In this document: piece by piece, positions 17,410-26,665 of the stretch
Layout: each line of letters begins with the position of its first letter
How positions within the stretch are numbered: the first letter of the stretch is position 1
DNA from: Corynebacterium atypicum
GTDB lineage: Bacteria > Actinomycetota > Actinomycetes > Mycobacteriales > Mycobacteriaceae
Assembly: GCF_000732945.1 (NCBI RefSeq)
Contig: NZ_CP008944.1
Span: 1,417,784-1,481,783 of the forward strand
Reading direction: 5' to 3'
DNA: 64,000 nt
Notes under the pieces: model-generated
What the model was told of the DNA's origin: nothing
What the model saw: only the letters and a program-made list of their open reading frames with translations
The model's database searches: none
Program-made: the position numbers and the translations under genes

Positions 17410-19542
17410 GTGAAAACTAGTCCTATGCCATTACCGCGCCGCTCATCCGGGCTGCCCTCCAGCTCCTACCCCGACGACGAGCATGCCCGCAGCGATAAAA
17501 AGCCACGGGCCACCCAACCCGTGCCTCACCCAGCGCCGACGCGGGTCCCGGCCGTGGTGCTACTCGTCGCCGTCATCGGCGTCGTCGTCATCCTCGGGCC
17601 CGTCCTCGCACTGACCGTGCGCGTCGACTGGGCCCAGTTCTTTCCCGTCCTCACTGAAGAAGACAGCCGCGAGCTCCTCGCCGTCACGATCTACGCGGCC
17701 GTTCAGGCCACCATCATCACTGTGGTCCTCGGAGTGCCGCTGGCCGTGGCGATTAACTCCTCGGCCAAGGTAGGCGCGCGCGCCGTACGCCTCTTGGTCA
17801 TGCTTCCCCTCGCCATGCCGCCGGTAGTCGCCGGCCTGGCGCTGACCGCGGCCGTCGGCAGGCGCGGGCTGCTCGCCCCGCTTCTCGACGCGCTGGGGAT
17901 CCAGTTCGCGTTCGCCTTCCCCGGCGTGGTGCTCTCCCACACCTTCGTCGCGCTGCCCTTCGTCGTCGTCTCGGTCGACTCGGCGCTCCGCCAAATCGAC
18001 CGGGAGATCCTCGCCTCGGCGGCCGGCGTGGGGATGCGCCCTGGCGAAATCCTACGCAAGATCACACTGCCGGCGATCGGCCCGGCCGTAGCCACCGGCG
18101 CAGGCCTGGCGTTCGCGCGCTCGCTCGGCGAGTTCGGCACCACGTTGACCTTTGCTGGCTCCATGCCCGGGGTCACCCGCACGATGCCGATCGGGATCTA
18201 CCTCGAGCGCGAGCTCGACCAAGACCGAGCCTACGTGCTGGCGGCCATACTCATCCTGCTGGCCATCATCGTTTTGGCGCTAGCGATGGTGCCCACGTTG
18301 TTCCAGCGCACGCCCACCCCGCGCCCGCACACCATCGAGCCGCTGGACACCGAGCGGATGCGCAAATTGACCAGGCCCGCCGGCGGTGGCACCGGGGTGA
18401 CGATCACCACGCGGGGAGCCACGACGGAGTTCCCCGCCGGCACGATCACCGCGCTCATCGGCCCGAACGGCTCGGGCAAAACCACCCTGGCCGGGCTGAT
18501 CGCCGGCCGGCTGCGCGGCGCCGATGTCACCGCCAACGGCGTGGTTGTCGATAGCACGGCGTCGAAGAAATTCGTCCCCGCGCAAGAGCGCGGCATCGTG
18601 CTGCTGACCCAACGCCCCGGCCTGCCGCGCACCGCAACCGCCCGCCAGGCAATCACCATGGCCACCCGGGACGGCGAACTCACCGCTAAGCTCTTGGCCG
18701 CCTCCGGGCTCAACGACCTCGCGGACACCCCGGTGCCCGCACTCTCCGGCGGGCAGGCCGCGCAGGTCGCCCTCGTTCGCGCGTTGGGCGCGCGCCCAGG
18801 CGTGCTCATCCTCGATGAGCCCCTAGCCGCCATCGACGTCGACTCGACCGCCCGCTGGCGCCGGCTGCTGCGCGCCGCGGGCGCGGACCGCACCACGATC
18901 ATGATTACCCACGACCCCGTCGATCTGGCCGGGTTATCCCAACGCGTGGCAGTGATGCAGGCCGGGCGGACCGTCTCCCAGGTGAGCACCGAGGAGCTCT
19001 TCCGGCTGCCCCCGACCGACTTCGCGGCCCGACTCAGCGGGGTCAACCGCCTCGAGGGCACGCTCGAATCCGCTCGCGGCGCGGGTGCCGGACTGTGTAC
19101 CGCGACCGTGTCCGGCCATCTGATCATCGGCGAGCTGGCCAACGCCGCGGCCGGCGACCACCACTTCGAGTCCGGCCAGGCCGCCGTGGTGACCTTTGCC
19201 CCCAACGCGGTCACGCTGGCGCGCGACCCACGCGGCAAAGACGACGGGCGCAACGAGCGCGCCGAGTTCGCTGCAGACGGTAGTGCGGGCGGCGCGAGAG
19301 TCTCCGCGCGGAACCGCTGGCGTGGCACAGTGCTTGCGATTGATTCCAGCCCAGCAGACGCCGGCGCCGGCGGCAGCGTGATCGTCACCGTCGGGCTGGG
19401 CGAGGGCGCGCAGCTGACCACGCCGATCACCACCGCCGCGGCCGTCGAGTTGGCCCTCGAGCCGGGGGTATCGGTCGAGTGCCTCGTCAAGGCCACAGCG
19501 ATCACGGTCTGCCCGGCTGCCTCCCGGTTGGCGGGGGCCTAG
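17410..19542 (+). CDS. modBC: Molybdate ABC transporter permease-ATPase fusion (ModB-ModC)
   Basis: 710 residues from GTG (an ATG five codons in is an alternative). Residues about 45-300 are a ModB permease with several membrane helices and the EAA-type loop in DREILASAAGVGMRPGEIL...LPAIGPAV. After a linker of roughly 30 residues, about 330-710 form a ModC ATPase: Walker A GPNGSGKTTL, signature LSGGQAAQVALVRAL, Walker B VLILDEPLAAID, H-loop ITHD, then a C-terminal TOBE-like region in which molybdate-responsive ModC proteins can bind the ion. Usually these are two genes. No break is visible at the junction, so the fusion looks genuine. Confidence 0.9.
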   Translation: MKTSPMPLPRRSSGLPSSSYPDDEHARSDKKPRATQPVPHPAPTRVPAVVLLVAVIGVVVILGPVLALTVRVDWAQFFPVLTEEDSRELLAVTIYAAVQATIITVVLGVPLAVAINSSAKVGARAVRLLVMLPLAMPPVVAGLALTAAVGRRGLLAPLLDALGIQFAFAFPGVVLSHTFVALPFVVVSVDSALRQIDREILASAAGVGMRPGEILRKITLPAIGPAVATGAGLAFARSLGEFGTTLTFAGSMPGVTRTMPIGIYLERELDQDRAYVLAAILILLAIIVLALAMVPTLFQRTPTPRPHTIEPLDTERMRKLTRPAGGGTGVTITTRGATTEFPAGTITALIGPNGSGKTTLAGLIAGRLRGADVTANGVVVDSTASKKFVPAQERGIVLLTQRPGLPRTATARQAITMATRDGELTAKLLAASGLNDLADTPVPALSGGQAAQVALVRALGARPGVLILDEPLAAIDVDSTARWRRLLRAAGADRTTIMITHDPVDLAGLSQRVAVMQAGRTVSQVSTEELFRLPPTDFAARLSGVNRLEGTLESARGAGAGLCTATVSGHLIIGELANAAAGDHHFESGQAAVVTFAPNAVTLARDPRGKDDGRNERAEFAADGSAGGARVSARNRWRGTVLAIDSSPADAGAGGSVIVTVGLGEGAQLTTPITTAAAVELALEPGVSVECLVKATAITVCPAASRLAGA

Positions 19543-19613
19543 CCGCTTAGTGGCTCCGCCCGTGCGGGTCTGGCCACTCGAAGGTCCCCGCCCAGCGGTC
19601 CTAGCCGCCTAGT

Positions 19614-19631
19614 GCCCCGCCCCTGCGGGGC
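19614..19631 (+). terminator. GC hairpin after modBC
   Basis: GCCCCGC and GCGGGGC pair around a CCCT loop, about 70 bp after the modBC stop, without a T-run. A 14-nt near-repeat, CTAGCCGC(T/C)TAGTG, occurs at 19539-19552 and 19601-19614. The rest of the gap to 19792 shows no gene. Confidence 0.5.
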
Positions 19632-19792
19632 CTAGCCACAACGCGATTTTCGTCTGTTAAATTCGGATAGCGTAACGCGAATATTTCCCACGAACTTCAG
19701 CGAGCCGGCGGCACGATGCACCACAGGATTCTTCCAGCGCGTATGTCCTGTCCCACGGTTTCTATGCAGGCAACCAGAAAGGCACCGCAAGG

Positions 19793-21406
19793 GTGAAACC
19801 GATAGCACAACGAACACTTGCCACTATCTCCGCGAGCACCATTGCCGCCGGGGCCCTGCTCACCGGCGGCGCAGTGCCCGCAACCGCAACCCCTGGCGCA
19901 CATGGCCTCCAGTGGGGCCCGTGCCCCCAGCGCGTCGATAATCCCCGTGCGCAATGCGCCACCGTCGAAGTGCCCATGGACTATGCCAACCCCGGCGGCG
20001 AGCAGATCTCTGTGACGGCGCTGCGACTACCGGCAACTGGGCAATCGCAGGGAAGCGTGTTTGTCAACCCCGGAGGCCCGGGCGGAGACGCGCTGACCAC
20101 CTACGGGTCAAGCCACTCGCCGCTGCAGATCCCGGAGGAGATCTCCCGGGACTTCGACGTCATCGCCGTCCAGCCACGCGGGCTCCCCGATTCCACGCCG
20201 TTGCGCTGCCTCGAAAGCGCCGGGCCGGGATACCTGGCGCAGAGCCTCTTTGCCACCGGGGCCGCAAACCGGCAGGCCTGCGAGACCATGCGCCCGGGCT
20301 ACGCCCAACAGATCACCACGGCCAACACCGCCCGCGACTTTGACGCGGTCCGCGCCGGCCTGGGCGCCGAGCGCATCAACCTTCTAGGGCTGTCCTACGG
20401 CACCCTTTTGGCTTCCGTCTACGCCACGCTCTTCCCCCAGCACACCGACAAGGTGGTGCTGGATTCCGGATACTCGCCCTCGCTGATGTGGAACGAGCTG
20501 ATGGCCACCCAAAAGGGCGGCTACGAGCGCGCCTTGCACGACTTCTTCGCCTGGGTCGCCGCCAACGACTCCACCCACCACCTGGGAACCACCCCGCTCG
20601 CCGCCTACCAGTCCTGGTCACGCAAAGTGACCGCCGAGTCCGGCACCAATCCCACCGTCGTGCCGCCGGCCGCTCAGCTTGGCGACGTCCCCGCCGGCTT
20701 CGAGTGGGCCGGGCAGAGCGCGGCGGACCTCATGACCGCTACCGGACAGCAGCGCGTACAACTCGAGGGGCTGGCCAGCCAGGTCACTAACCCGGGGGCG
20801 AACCAGTCGCACTCCCCGACCCTGATGATGACCCGGCAGCTAGTGCCCATGCCCAAGCTCTGGGACGTTCTCGCCAGGCACATCGAGGGCACGCTCGACG
20901 AGCAGGAGCTCAAGGACATCTCTGGCGTACCCGATTCGAACACGGAGCTAGAGCAGCTCGCGAAAGACCAGCTGGTCTCCGTCACCATGCAGAACATCAT
21001 GATCTGCAACGAAGCCACCACCCCGGCGCACCCCGAGCGCTACCCGGAGTACCTCTGGTTCAACTACGTCACCGGCGATATTTTCGCCGCGCCGCCGGCC
21101 ACCTTCGACTCCGGCGCATTCTGCCAGGGCGCCGCCCCCATCACGCAGGTGCCGTCCCTGGACGGCTCACAGCTGGCTACCCGCCCGCTGCAGCTGCAGT
21201 CCCTCGGCGACCCGCAGACCGTATTCGGCAAGTTCGGCCAGATGGCCGAGCAGATGAATAGCCACGTGGTGCAGGTCGACGGATCTGGCCACGGGCAGGT
21301 AGGCATGGGCAATCCCGTTGCTGACCAGCTCGTAGCGGAATACCTGCACACTGGTTCCGTCGAGGCGACCGAGATCCCCGGGATCGACCCGAGCGCGGCC
21401 CGCTAG
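19793..21406 (+). CDS. Secreted alpha/beta hydrolase, tripeptidyl aminopeptidase-like
   Basis: 537 residues from a GTG start. A Sec signal peptide is visible (basic start MKPIAQR, hydrophobic to about residue 30, Ala-rich cleavage region). Alpha/beta hydrolase landmarks: oxyanion region VNPGGPGGDAL (about 86-96), nucleophile elbow LLGLSYGTLLAS with Ser near residue 202, VVLDSGY after it, and a late His in VDGSGHGQVGMG near residue 505. This pattern resembles actinobacterial SlpD/Tap-type exported aminopeptidases and mycobacterial homologues. Substrate is unknown. No operon partner; a hairpin and tRNA-Arg follow. Confidence 0.85.
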   Translation: MKPIAQRTLATISASTIAAGALLTGGAVPATATPGAHGLQWGPCPQRVDNPRAQCATVEVPMDYANPGGEQISVTALRLPATGQSQGSVFVNPGGPGGDALTTYGSSHSPLQIPEEISRDFDVIAVQPRGLPDSTPLRCLESAGPGYLAQSLFATGAANRQACETMRPGYAQQITTANTARDFDAVRAGLGAERINLLGLSYGTLLASVYATLFPQHTDKVVLDSGYSPSLMWNELMATQKGGYERALHDFFAWVAANDSTHHLGTTPLAAYQSWSRKVTAESGTNPTVVPPAAQLGDVPAGFEWAGQSAADLMTATGQQRVQLEGLASQVTNPGANQSHSPTLMMTRQLVPMPKLWDVLARHIEGTLDEQELKDISGVPDSNTELEQLAKDQLVSVTMQNIMICNEATTPAHPERYPEYLWFNYVTGDIFAAPPATFDSGAFCQGAAPITQVPSLDGSQLATRPLQLQSLGDPQTVFGKFGQMAEQMNSHVVQVDGSGHGQVGMGNPVADQLVAEYLHTGSVEATEIPGIDPSAAR

Positions 21407-21560
21407 ACTCGCGGGCGCGTTGCCAGGCTTGGGGCCGGGGCGCGAGTGAATCTCAGCGTTTCGGATCGGCTTTGGTTTGGCAGCCGGCGCCGGTTTCGCC
21501 GCGGCTGCCAGGCGGTTCGCCGAACAGCCGCGGACAGTGCTAAACTACTCTCCGTTGCCT

Positions 21561-21583
21561 AGGCGCCACGGCGCCTGGTTTTT
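21561..21583 (+). terminator. Terminator-like hairpin just before tRNA-Arg
   Basis: AGGCGCC and GGCGCCT pair with a tiny loop, followed by GGTTTTT. It lies 155 bp after the hydrolase stop and immediately before the tRNA, so it could end readthrough from upstream. Confidence 0.55.
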
Positions 21584-21584
21584 G

Positions 21585-21657
21585 GCCCCCGTAGCTCAGT
21601 GGATAGAGCGCCGGTTTCCGGTACCGAAGGTCGCAGGTTCGACTCCTGTCGGGGGCA
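21585..21657 (+). tRNA. tRNA-Arg (anticodon CCG)
   Basis: Complete cloverleaf: acceptor GCCCCCG/CGGGGGC, D stem GCTC/GAGC, anticodon arm CCGGT-TTCCGGT-ACCGA (outermost pair mismatched) with anticodon CCG reading CGG codons, and T arm GCAGG-TTCGACT-CCTGT. Discriminator A at 21657; the CCA end is not encoded. Confidence 0.97.
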
Positions 21658-21667
21658 CTTTTCTTAT

Positions 21668-21699
21668 TTCCCCCGGTCGCTGTTGCCCGGGGAATTTTC
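21668..21699 (+). terminator. Terminator after tRNA-Arg
   Basis: TTCCCCCGG pairs with CCGGGGAA around a loop of about 12 nt, followed by TTTTCTTAT. Its position 11 bp after the tRNA fits a transcription terminator. Confidence 0.75.
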
Positions 21700-21829
21700 T
21701 TATATTCGCAGCTCAGGAAGCTAATCGCTACCGGACACGAGCGGACCTAGGCAGCACGGACACACTGAGATGTCTCACAGATGTGGCACGAAGGTCCGGG
21801 CATTGAAGGGTGCACCACGGCTAGAAGCA

Positions 21830-22657
21830 TTACGCACGGCGCAGCGCCACGGCCGCCGCAACGAGGACAATCCCGAAAATCTCTGCCGCGGAGAGCCACT
21901 GCCCTAACATCACCGCAGCGATCACTACTGAGACGATAGGCATGACCGCTTGCAACAGGGCAAATCCCGCAGGTCCGGCCATGCGCATGACTACTTGATC
22001 AAGTGAGTAAGGTACGGCGGCAGAAAGCAACGCCAGCCCGGCGATTAGCCCAACGAGCGCAGGGGCGTTCATTCCCACATTCTGAGGCCACAAAATAAGG
22101 GCCACTGGCAGCATCGCTACCGCAGCCCAGAAAAAGCCCACGGAAATAGCGCTGCGCGCAGTCGCGGCATCAGAAGCGATCCGATTGCCCAAAAGGATGT
22201 AGCCTGCCCAAAACGTGCCGGCCAGCAGCGCGAAAAAGATTCCGACAGCAGAGTCTGACCACAACGCCCCCGAAAGGACGACTACGCCTGTACCGGCCAG
22301 TATCAGCGCGACGATATCGCGCACGCCCCGGGAACCGAACGCCGCGACAGCGATGGGGCCAAGAAACTCGATCGCCACCGCAGTACCCATGGGGAGCCTC
22401 GCGATGGCCTCGTAGAAACTCATATTCATCAGCAGCGTAAAAAGCCCGAACGTAGCCGCCACCAACCCTGTGCGCCCCCGAAAGGCACGTAGGCGCGGAC
22501 GATTGAGAGCCAGCAGCAACACCGCGGCGCCGGCGATACGCAACCATGCCACGAGCACCGGAGAAAACGATTCAAACAGGTCTACCGCGATTGCAGCTCC
22601 GGCGTACAGCGAGACGCCAGAGACCACCATCACCCCAGGGGCCGCCCATCTCCTCAT
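21830..22657 (-). CDS. rhtA: EamA-family exporter, RhtA-like
   Basis: About 275 residues with ten hydrophobic segments in two five-helix EamA repeats. It matches threonine/homoserine exporters of the RhtA type: LYAGAAIAVDLFESFSPV, MNMSFYEAIARLPMGTAVAIEFLGP, and AAVPYSLDQVVMRMAGPAGFALLQAVMPIV, the second-repeat signature. Likely inner-membrane efflux of small amino-acid-like compounds. I prefer the ATG at 22657 over the one at 22663 because a TATCCT -10 box ends 8 nt before it. Monocistronic; divergent from the lipoprotein gene at 22838. Confidence 0.87.
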   Translation of the reverse strand: MRRWAAPGVMVVSGVSLYAGAAIAVDLFESFSPVLVAWLRIAGAAVLLLALNRPRLRAFRGRTGLVAATFGLFTLLMNMSFYEAIARLPMGTAVAIEFLGPIAVAAFGSRGVRDIVALILAGTGVVVLSGALWSDSAVGIFFALLAGTFWAGYILLGNRIASDAATARSAISVGFFWAAVAMLPVALILWPQNVGMNAPALVGLIAGLALLSAAVPYSLDQVVMRMAGPAGFALLQAVMPIVSVVIAAVMLGQWLSAAEIFGIVLVAAAVALRRA

Positions 22658-22665
22658 GTGCATTC

Positions 22666-22671
22666 AGGATA
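22666..22671 (-). promoter_or_regulatory. Probable -10 hexamer (TATCCT) for leaderless rhtA-like gene
   Basis: On the minus strand TATCCT ends 8 nt before the ATG at 22657, with no ribosome site between, matching the leaderless pattern seen at other genes here. Confidence 0.45.
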
Positions 22672-22837
22672 CACACACCTTTTTCAGCGACCCCTTGGCG
22701 GAACCAGAATTCTCGTTTTCCTGCGGAACCGTGGGTGCGTGTGTGAGGATCTGAGTACATGCGGGGTATCTGGGGACCCGTACCGGGCGTCGACCGCCTG
22801 GGGTAACCACACGACGCAGATAAAGCTAGGGGAATGT

Positions 22838-23617
22838 ATGGAAGACACCAGCACCACACGGACCGAGGCAAGGCGAGGTGGTTGCAGTGAGGTGCATGCG
22901 GCGAAGCGCGCGTTTAAGCAAGCGTTGAGCGCGAAGCGAGTCCGTTCTGCGCGCGGAGCTGCCACGGTTGGCGCCTGCCTGCTTGTTGCAGGCTTGGCAA
23001 GCGGGTGCGCGATGCTTGACCCGCAAGGCCGCCAGGCGGAGAGGCTTTCAAGTGGGGAGTCTGCGCCAAACGGATTTTCCGACGCCGCGACGATAGACGC
23101 TGAGGCGTTAGAGGCGGCCGGGAAAACGCTATTCGGCGTCCCGGTCGAGCGCCTCCCCTTCGGCCCTGGCCCGTTCGACCCTGACTCCCCCACCTTTGAA
23201 CAGTTCAATCCGTGCACCGCCATTGACCACTCAATCTACCAGGCCGCTGGACTCAAACAGGGTATTGCAATTTTCGGTGATGAGGTCATCGGCGGAGTCG
23301 CGGGATGCCCACTACACGCAAAAGAGATCGAATTAAAGGACAATCTAGGCTACGGTTATTACACAAACCTAAGCTCCAATTCAAAATGGGATCAGTTCGC
23401 ACAACTAAATCGGCATATCACTTCAGGTCCAGCAGATACACCTTTCCAGCACTACACAACCATCAGCACCGATGGGGAGCCGGGATGCCTGAGCGGAATC
23501 GTTACCGATAAGGGACGATGGGAGATAATCTACAGGCCAGACAAATACGAACCACAGGGAGATGACTGCCAAAAAGCCGTCGAGGCCCATCGAAATATTA
23601 TTCAACAGTTTAAATAG
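22838..23617 (+). CDS. DUF3558-like lipoprotein
   Basis: 259 residues. The N-terminal segment to about residue 38 is long and basic, followed by a hydrophobic stretch and lipobox GLASGC, so the protein is probably lipid-anchored outside the membrane. The mature part has FNPCTAIDHSIYQAAGL, an internal VAGCPLH, GEPGCLSGIV and a terminal DDCQKAVEAH, i.e. four spaced cysteines suited to two disulfides, as in the DUF3558 (LprB/LprC) family of mycolate-containing bacteria. From about 23250 the DNA becomes visibly AT-richer than its surroundings. The PPE-like gene starts 25 bp downstream, so they are probably co-transcribed. Function unknown. Confidence 0.75.
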   Translation: MEDTSTTRTEARRGGCSEVHAAKRAFKQALSAKRVRSARGAATVGACLLVAGLASGCAMLDPQGRQAERLSSGESAPNGFSDAATIDAEALEAAGKTLFGVPVERLPFGPGPFDPDSPTFEQFNPCTAIDHSIYQAAGLKQGIAIFGDEVIGGVAGCPLHAKEIELKDNLGYGYYTNLSSNSKWDQFAQLNRHITSGPADTPFQHYTTISTDGEPGCLSGIVTDKGRWEIIYRPDKYEPQGDDCQKAVEAHRNIIQQFK

Positions 23618-23642
23618 CATATTAGATTTTCAAGGGGGGAAT

Positions 23643-25297
23643 ATGCTGCAATTTAATCTAAAATCTATTGACTCTACATCCGAATCCATTTCGACTCTAG
23701 CTGAAGATCTGAAGTCGGCCATGAGTCTAGCTCGGCAACGATTGATTAATGGCTCGTTTTCCGCGGTGTCGGGGTTGGATCAGCTGGGCCGGGGTCATGG
23801 GTTGATCTTGGATGGCGGTTCCGGCAGTGCTGCCAGCGCGTTGGAGTCGCTCGGCGAGCTGGTGTCGTGGTGCCAGCAAACCCTGAACCTTCATACCGCG
23901 GCATTAACCACCCAGGACATGGCTCACCGGGTAGGGCTTATCACCCAAACTCCCAACGAATCGGACGTGTTTACCGCCCCGGGGCGCCCTTCGGGGCGTT
24001 TCGACGGGCTGGACCCGATCAACGCGGTCGTCGGGGCTGCCGTGTCTGTCGATCAGCTTGCCGGGTTTTTACCGCCACCCGCCTCGACCAGGTCGAGCAG
24101 GCCAAACAGGCGTGGCTGTCTATGAGCCAGCACGTCGGCCGGGTTGCCGATGAGCTGCGCTTAGCAGGTGACAACCTGGTCGATGCTAACCAGGGGGCCG
24201 CCTTCGAGAAAGGCAAGGAACAACTGAACCGGATAGCCTCCGTGGCCGACGCGTTTTCCCATAACGCCCACGTGATGGCCGAGGCCACCGGCAGACTCTT
24301 CGGCGTTCATGCCTATGGCAGCAATATCGTGCACGTAGCTCAGACCGGTTTGGCTGCCCTGCCGCCTGCTGAGCGGGTGGCAGCAGAACAAGCATTCCTG
24401 CACGCGTTTCCCGCCGAGTTCCAACCAGCCGTAACTGCAGCCATCCCCCAGATCAGCCAACTGACCACACCAGTAGAAGCCCACCAGCCCACCGACATCA
24501 CCACCGGCATCGACGAACACACCCAGGCCTTTACTCACCACCAGACCACACCGGCAGGGTGGAACGCCGCAGCGGGTCTTAGCGCCGTAGCAGGACCGGC
24601 AACCGGCTCTAGTCACTATGCGGCCAGCCAACATGCCGGGCAACCGACTGGCCACCCGGGCCATACGCCAACCACGCCGGCTGCACACCTTCCGGCCGGC
24701 ACATCACCGCCGCCTGCAGCCGCGCCGACCCACGTCGGACGTACTCAGCCTGCGGGCCTATGGGCTTCGCCAAGAAACCCCACCACCGCACCACAGCCCA
24801 CCCGCGGGCCCGTACCAGCAGCCGGACGTGGCGGGTCTGGGCACGTCCTCGGCACCACCCGAACCACCGGCGGGCCGCTAGGCAGCACACCGGGCAGATC
24901 ACTGCTTTCTTCTGGCCAGCTCGCCACTGGTACAGGCCAGGTGCACGCACCCGCGACACCGGCGATCGGGGCATCGCCACGGGCAGGGCAATCGCCTACT
25001 CCCGGGCATCACCTAGCGGGAGGCCACACGCCCCATACCGGTGGGGTAGGCGGCCATCCGCCGGCAGGCAGCACGGCTCACTCTGCAGGTGGCCCACCAG
25101 CACACCAGAAAACCACGGGGACTGCTCGCCCGGTAGCCGCGATGCCACCGATGACTCCGGCAGCACAGCAAAACGGGCGGCACAAGCCAGTGAAAACCAT
25201 GACCACCGCAGTAGAATCCGACGCCAACACCCAGGCCATCTTCGGCAACCGCAGGCCAGCGCTGCCCGGAGTCATCGGCGAATGGACCAAACACTAA
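23643..25297 (+). CDS. PPE/WXG100-like protein with Pro/Gly/His-rich C-terminal region, frameshifted
   Basis: About 551 residues once one frameshift is repaired. ATG preceded by AAGGGGGG. Residues 1-270 are predicted mostly helical (MLQFNLKSIDSTSESISTLAEDL..., then VEQAKQAWLSMSQHVGRVADEL), as in long WXG100/PPE-type secretion substrates. Residues about 280-510 are low-complexity, rich in Thr, Pro, Gly, His and Ala. The last residues, NTQAIFGNRRPALPGVIGEW, recall tails I remember from actinobacterial PPE-like proteins. The frame breaks at TTTTT (24066-24070); adding one T restores FFTATRLDQVEQAKQ. The 5' 110 bases are AT-rich, the rest GC-rich. Its partner may be the DUF3558 lipoprotein. Type VII export is an inference; no ESX gene is in the window. 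Confidence 0.65.
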
Positions 25298-25363
25298 CCC
25301 CCACCACACCAGCAGCCAGTGGCTTCTTCACAGAACCGGGCCCACCGAGGCAGGCCCGTACCG

Positions 25364-25669
25364 TCAGCCTTTGGGCATAATCATCCACGCAAGAAGGTAG
25401 AACAACACCTGGGGGCCAGGCAGGACGATCGAGGCCACGAACAGCAACCGGATGAGCTGCGCACTCCACTCATAGGTCTCAGCGATACCTCCGCAGACCC
25501 CGCCGAGCCATCGATCCACGGGACTTCGGTGTAACCGCCGCGGCTGCGAGTTGAGTTGGTCAATCGACATCGTGCCAGCTCCGCTATCGGCAGTGCGGGG
25601 GATATATACCCCCTGTCCCGCCCCGGCGTCAGCGGATACCGAGGTTTCCGTTGGAAACGTGCCAGCCAT
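25364..25669 (-). CDS. PspC-domain membrane protein
   Basis: 101 residues from the ATG at 25669, which has AGAAAGAGGA upstream. The first 45 residues are polar; then a PspC domain, RSPVDRWLGGVCGGIAETYEW, and one hydrophobic segment LIRLLFVASIVLPGPQVLFYLLAWMIM. PspC proteins sit in the membrane and in other bacteria take part in envelope-stress signalling. No psp operon partners are nearby, so the role is unknown. Confidence 0.8.
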   Translation of the reverse strand: MAGTFPTETSVSADAGAGQGVYIPRTADSGAGTMSIDQLNSQPRRLHRSPVDRWLGGVCGGIAETYEWSAQLIRLLFVASIVLPGPQVLFYLLAWMIMPKG

Positions 25670-25838
25670 GTCGATCCTCTTTCTCATCGCGCTTTTCTGG
25701 GTTAGGCCACCAGGCAGGCGTGACACCTGCCTGGTGTGATACCGATTCAACCGCACGCCGCCCCGAACGCGCATCGGGTTTTCACCCCGAATAAACCCTT
25801 AAATTCCCCCGACCATGGTCCTGTACGGTCACTGCCAG

Positions 25839-26366
25839 CTAGTCGGCCGTGCTGCCGGCGCGGGCGCGATTGCCTTGACACAACGGCCCGCTAAACGAGC
25901 CTGTGCCAGGTACGTTATCTACCGCGGCGACACCAGCACAAAACCTCCGCATCGCAGCCGCAGTCTCTTCATCGAGGTGATCAAACACCAGCCTGCGCAC
26001 GCTTTCTACGTGCTCGGGCGCAGCAGCGACAAGCCGGCGCAGACCGTCCTCAGTCAGGCAGACTTCCACTCCTCGGGCGTCGCCCGCGCTTGGCGACTTG
26101 TTCACTAGGCCGCGACGCTGCATGCGCGTGACCTGGTGAGACGTCCGGCTACGGTCCCAGTCTAACTCGGAGCACAGGTCGCGAAGCCGCAGCTTTCCAT
26201 CCTCAGCCTCGGAGAGTGAAACGAGGACCGAGAACTCAGAGGAAGAGAGATCTTGCCCCTTTTGAAGGGTCTCATCGATCGCCCGTGAAATTTTGCGCGA
26301 AGCGGCCAAGAGCTGTCGCCACAGTTCTTGTTCGTCGTCGTTTAGCCATCTAGGGGTGCTGGTCAT
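25839..26366 (-). CDS. MarR-family transcriptional regulator
   Basis: 175 residues from the ATG at 26366. The winged-helix core is clear: SSSEFSVLVSLSEAEDGKLRLRDLCSELDWDRSRTSHQVTRMQRRGLV, followed by the wing SAGDARGVEVCLTEDGLRRL. MarR proteins usually repress a neighbouring gene and release DNA on binding a small ligand. It is divergent from yceI; the 437-bp gap carries a near-consensus yceI promoter with an inverted repeat, so yceI is the likely target along with itself. A TATTCT -10 box ends 7 nt before the ATG (26374-26379), indicating a leaderless mRNA. Confidence 0.88.
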   Translation of the reverse strand: MTSTPRWLNDDEQELWRQLLAASRKISRAIDETLQKGQDLSSSEFSVLVSLSEAEDGKLRLRDLCSELDWDRSRTSHQVTRMQRRGLVNKSPSAGDARGVEVCLTEDGLRRLVAAAPEHVESVRRLVFDHLDEETAAAMRRFCAGVAAVDNVPGTGSFSGPLCQGNRARAGSTAD

Positions 26367-26373
26367 AGCGGCT

Positions 26374-26379
26374 AGAATA
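26374..26379 (-). promoter_or_regulatory. Probable -10 hexamer (TATTCT) for leaderless marR
   Basis: Minus-strand TATTCT lies 7 nt before the MarR ATG at 26366; no ribosome site in between. Confidence 0.5.
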
Positions 26380-26665
26380 ATAATCCCGCTGGATAACTGG
26401 CAAATAACAACGCGAGAAACATTTTTGCACAACCCGGTGCGCAACTCCATCATCTAGGCGCGACGAAGTACACACCACCCGCACTACCCCATCTTCATAG
26501 ATCGCGTTGCCGACGCCGCGTCGGGCACCCAGACAGCATTGCGCTTCAGGTCGGCCGGGACGATAGGAGGCCACCCGCGAAGCCGCGCGTCCACCCCATA
26601 CCACACCCCGAGGTTCGAGCTTTCCCCAGGTCACGGCTATCGAAAGTAGTTTTTCGACATTTTTG

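Noticed and set aside
18231..19505. 424-codon minus-strand open frame inside modBC
   Set aside because: Ser/Ala/Pro-rich antisense shadow of the ATPase domain.
24500..25100. Apparent repeats in the PPE-like gene
   Set aside because: Low-complexity Pro/Thr/Gly/His coding sequence; no exact repeated unit long enough to call a repeat element.
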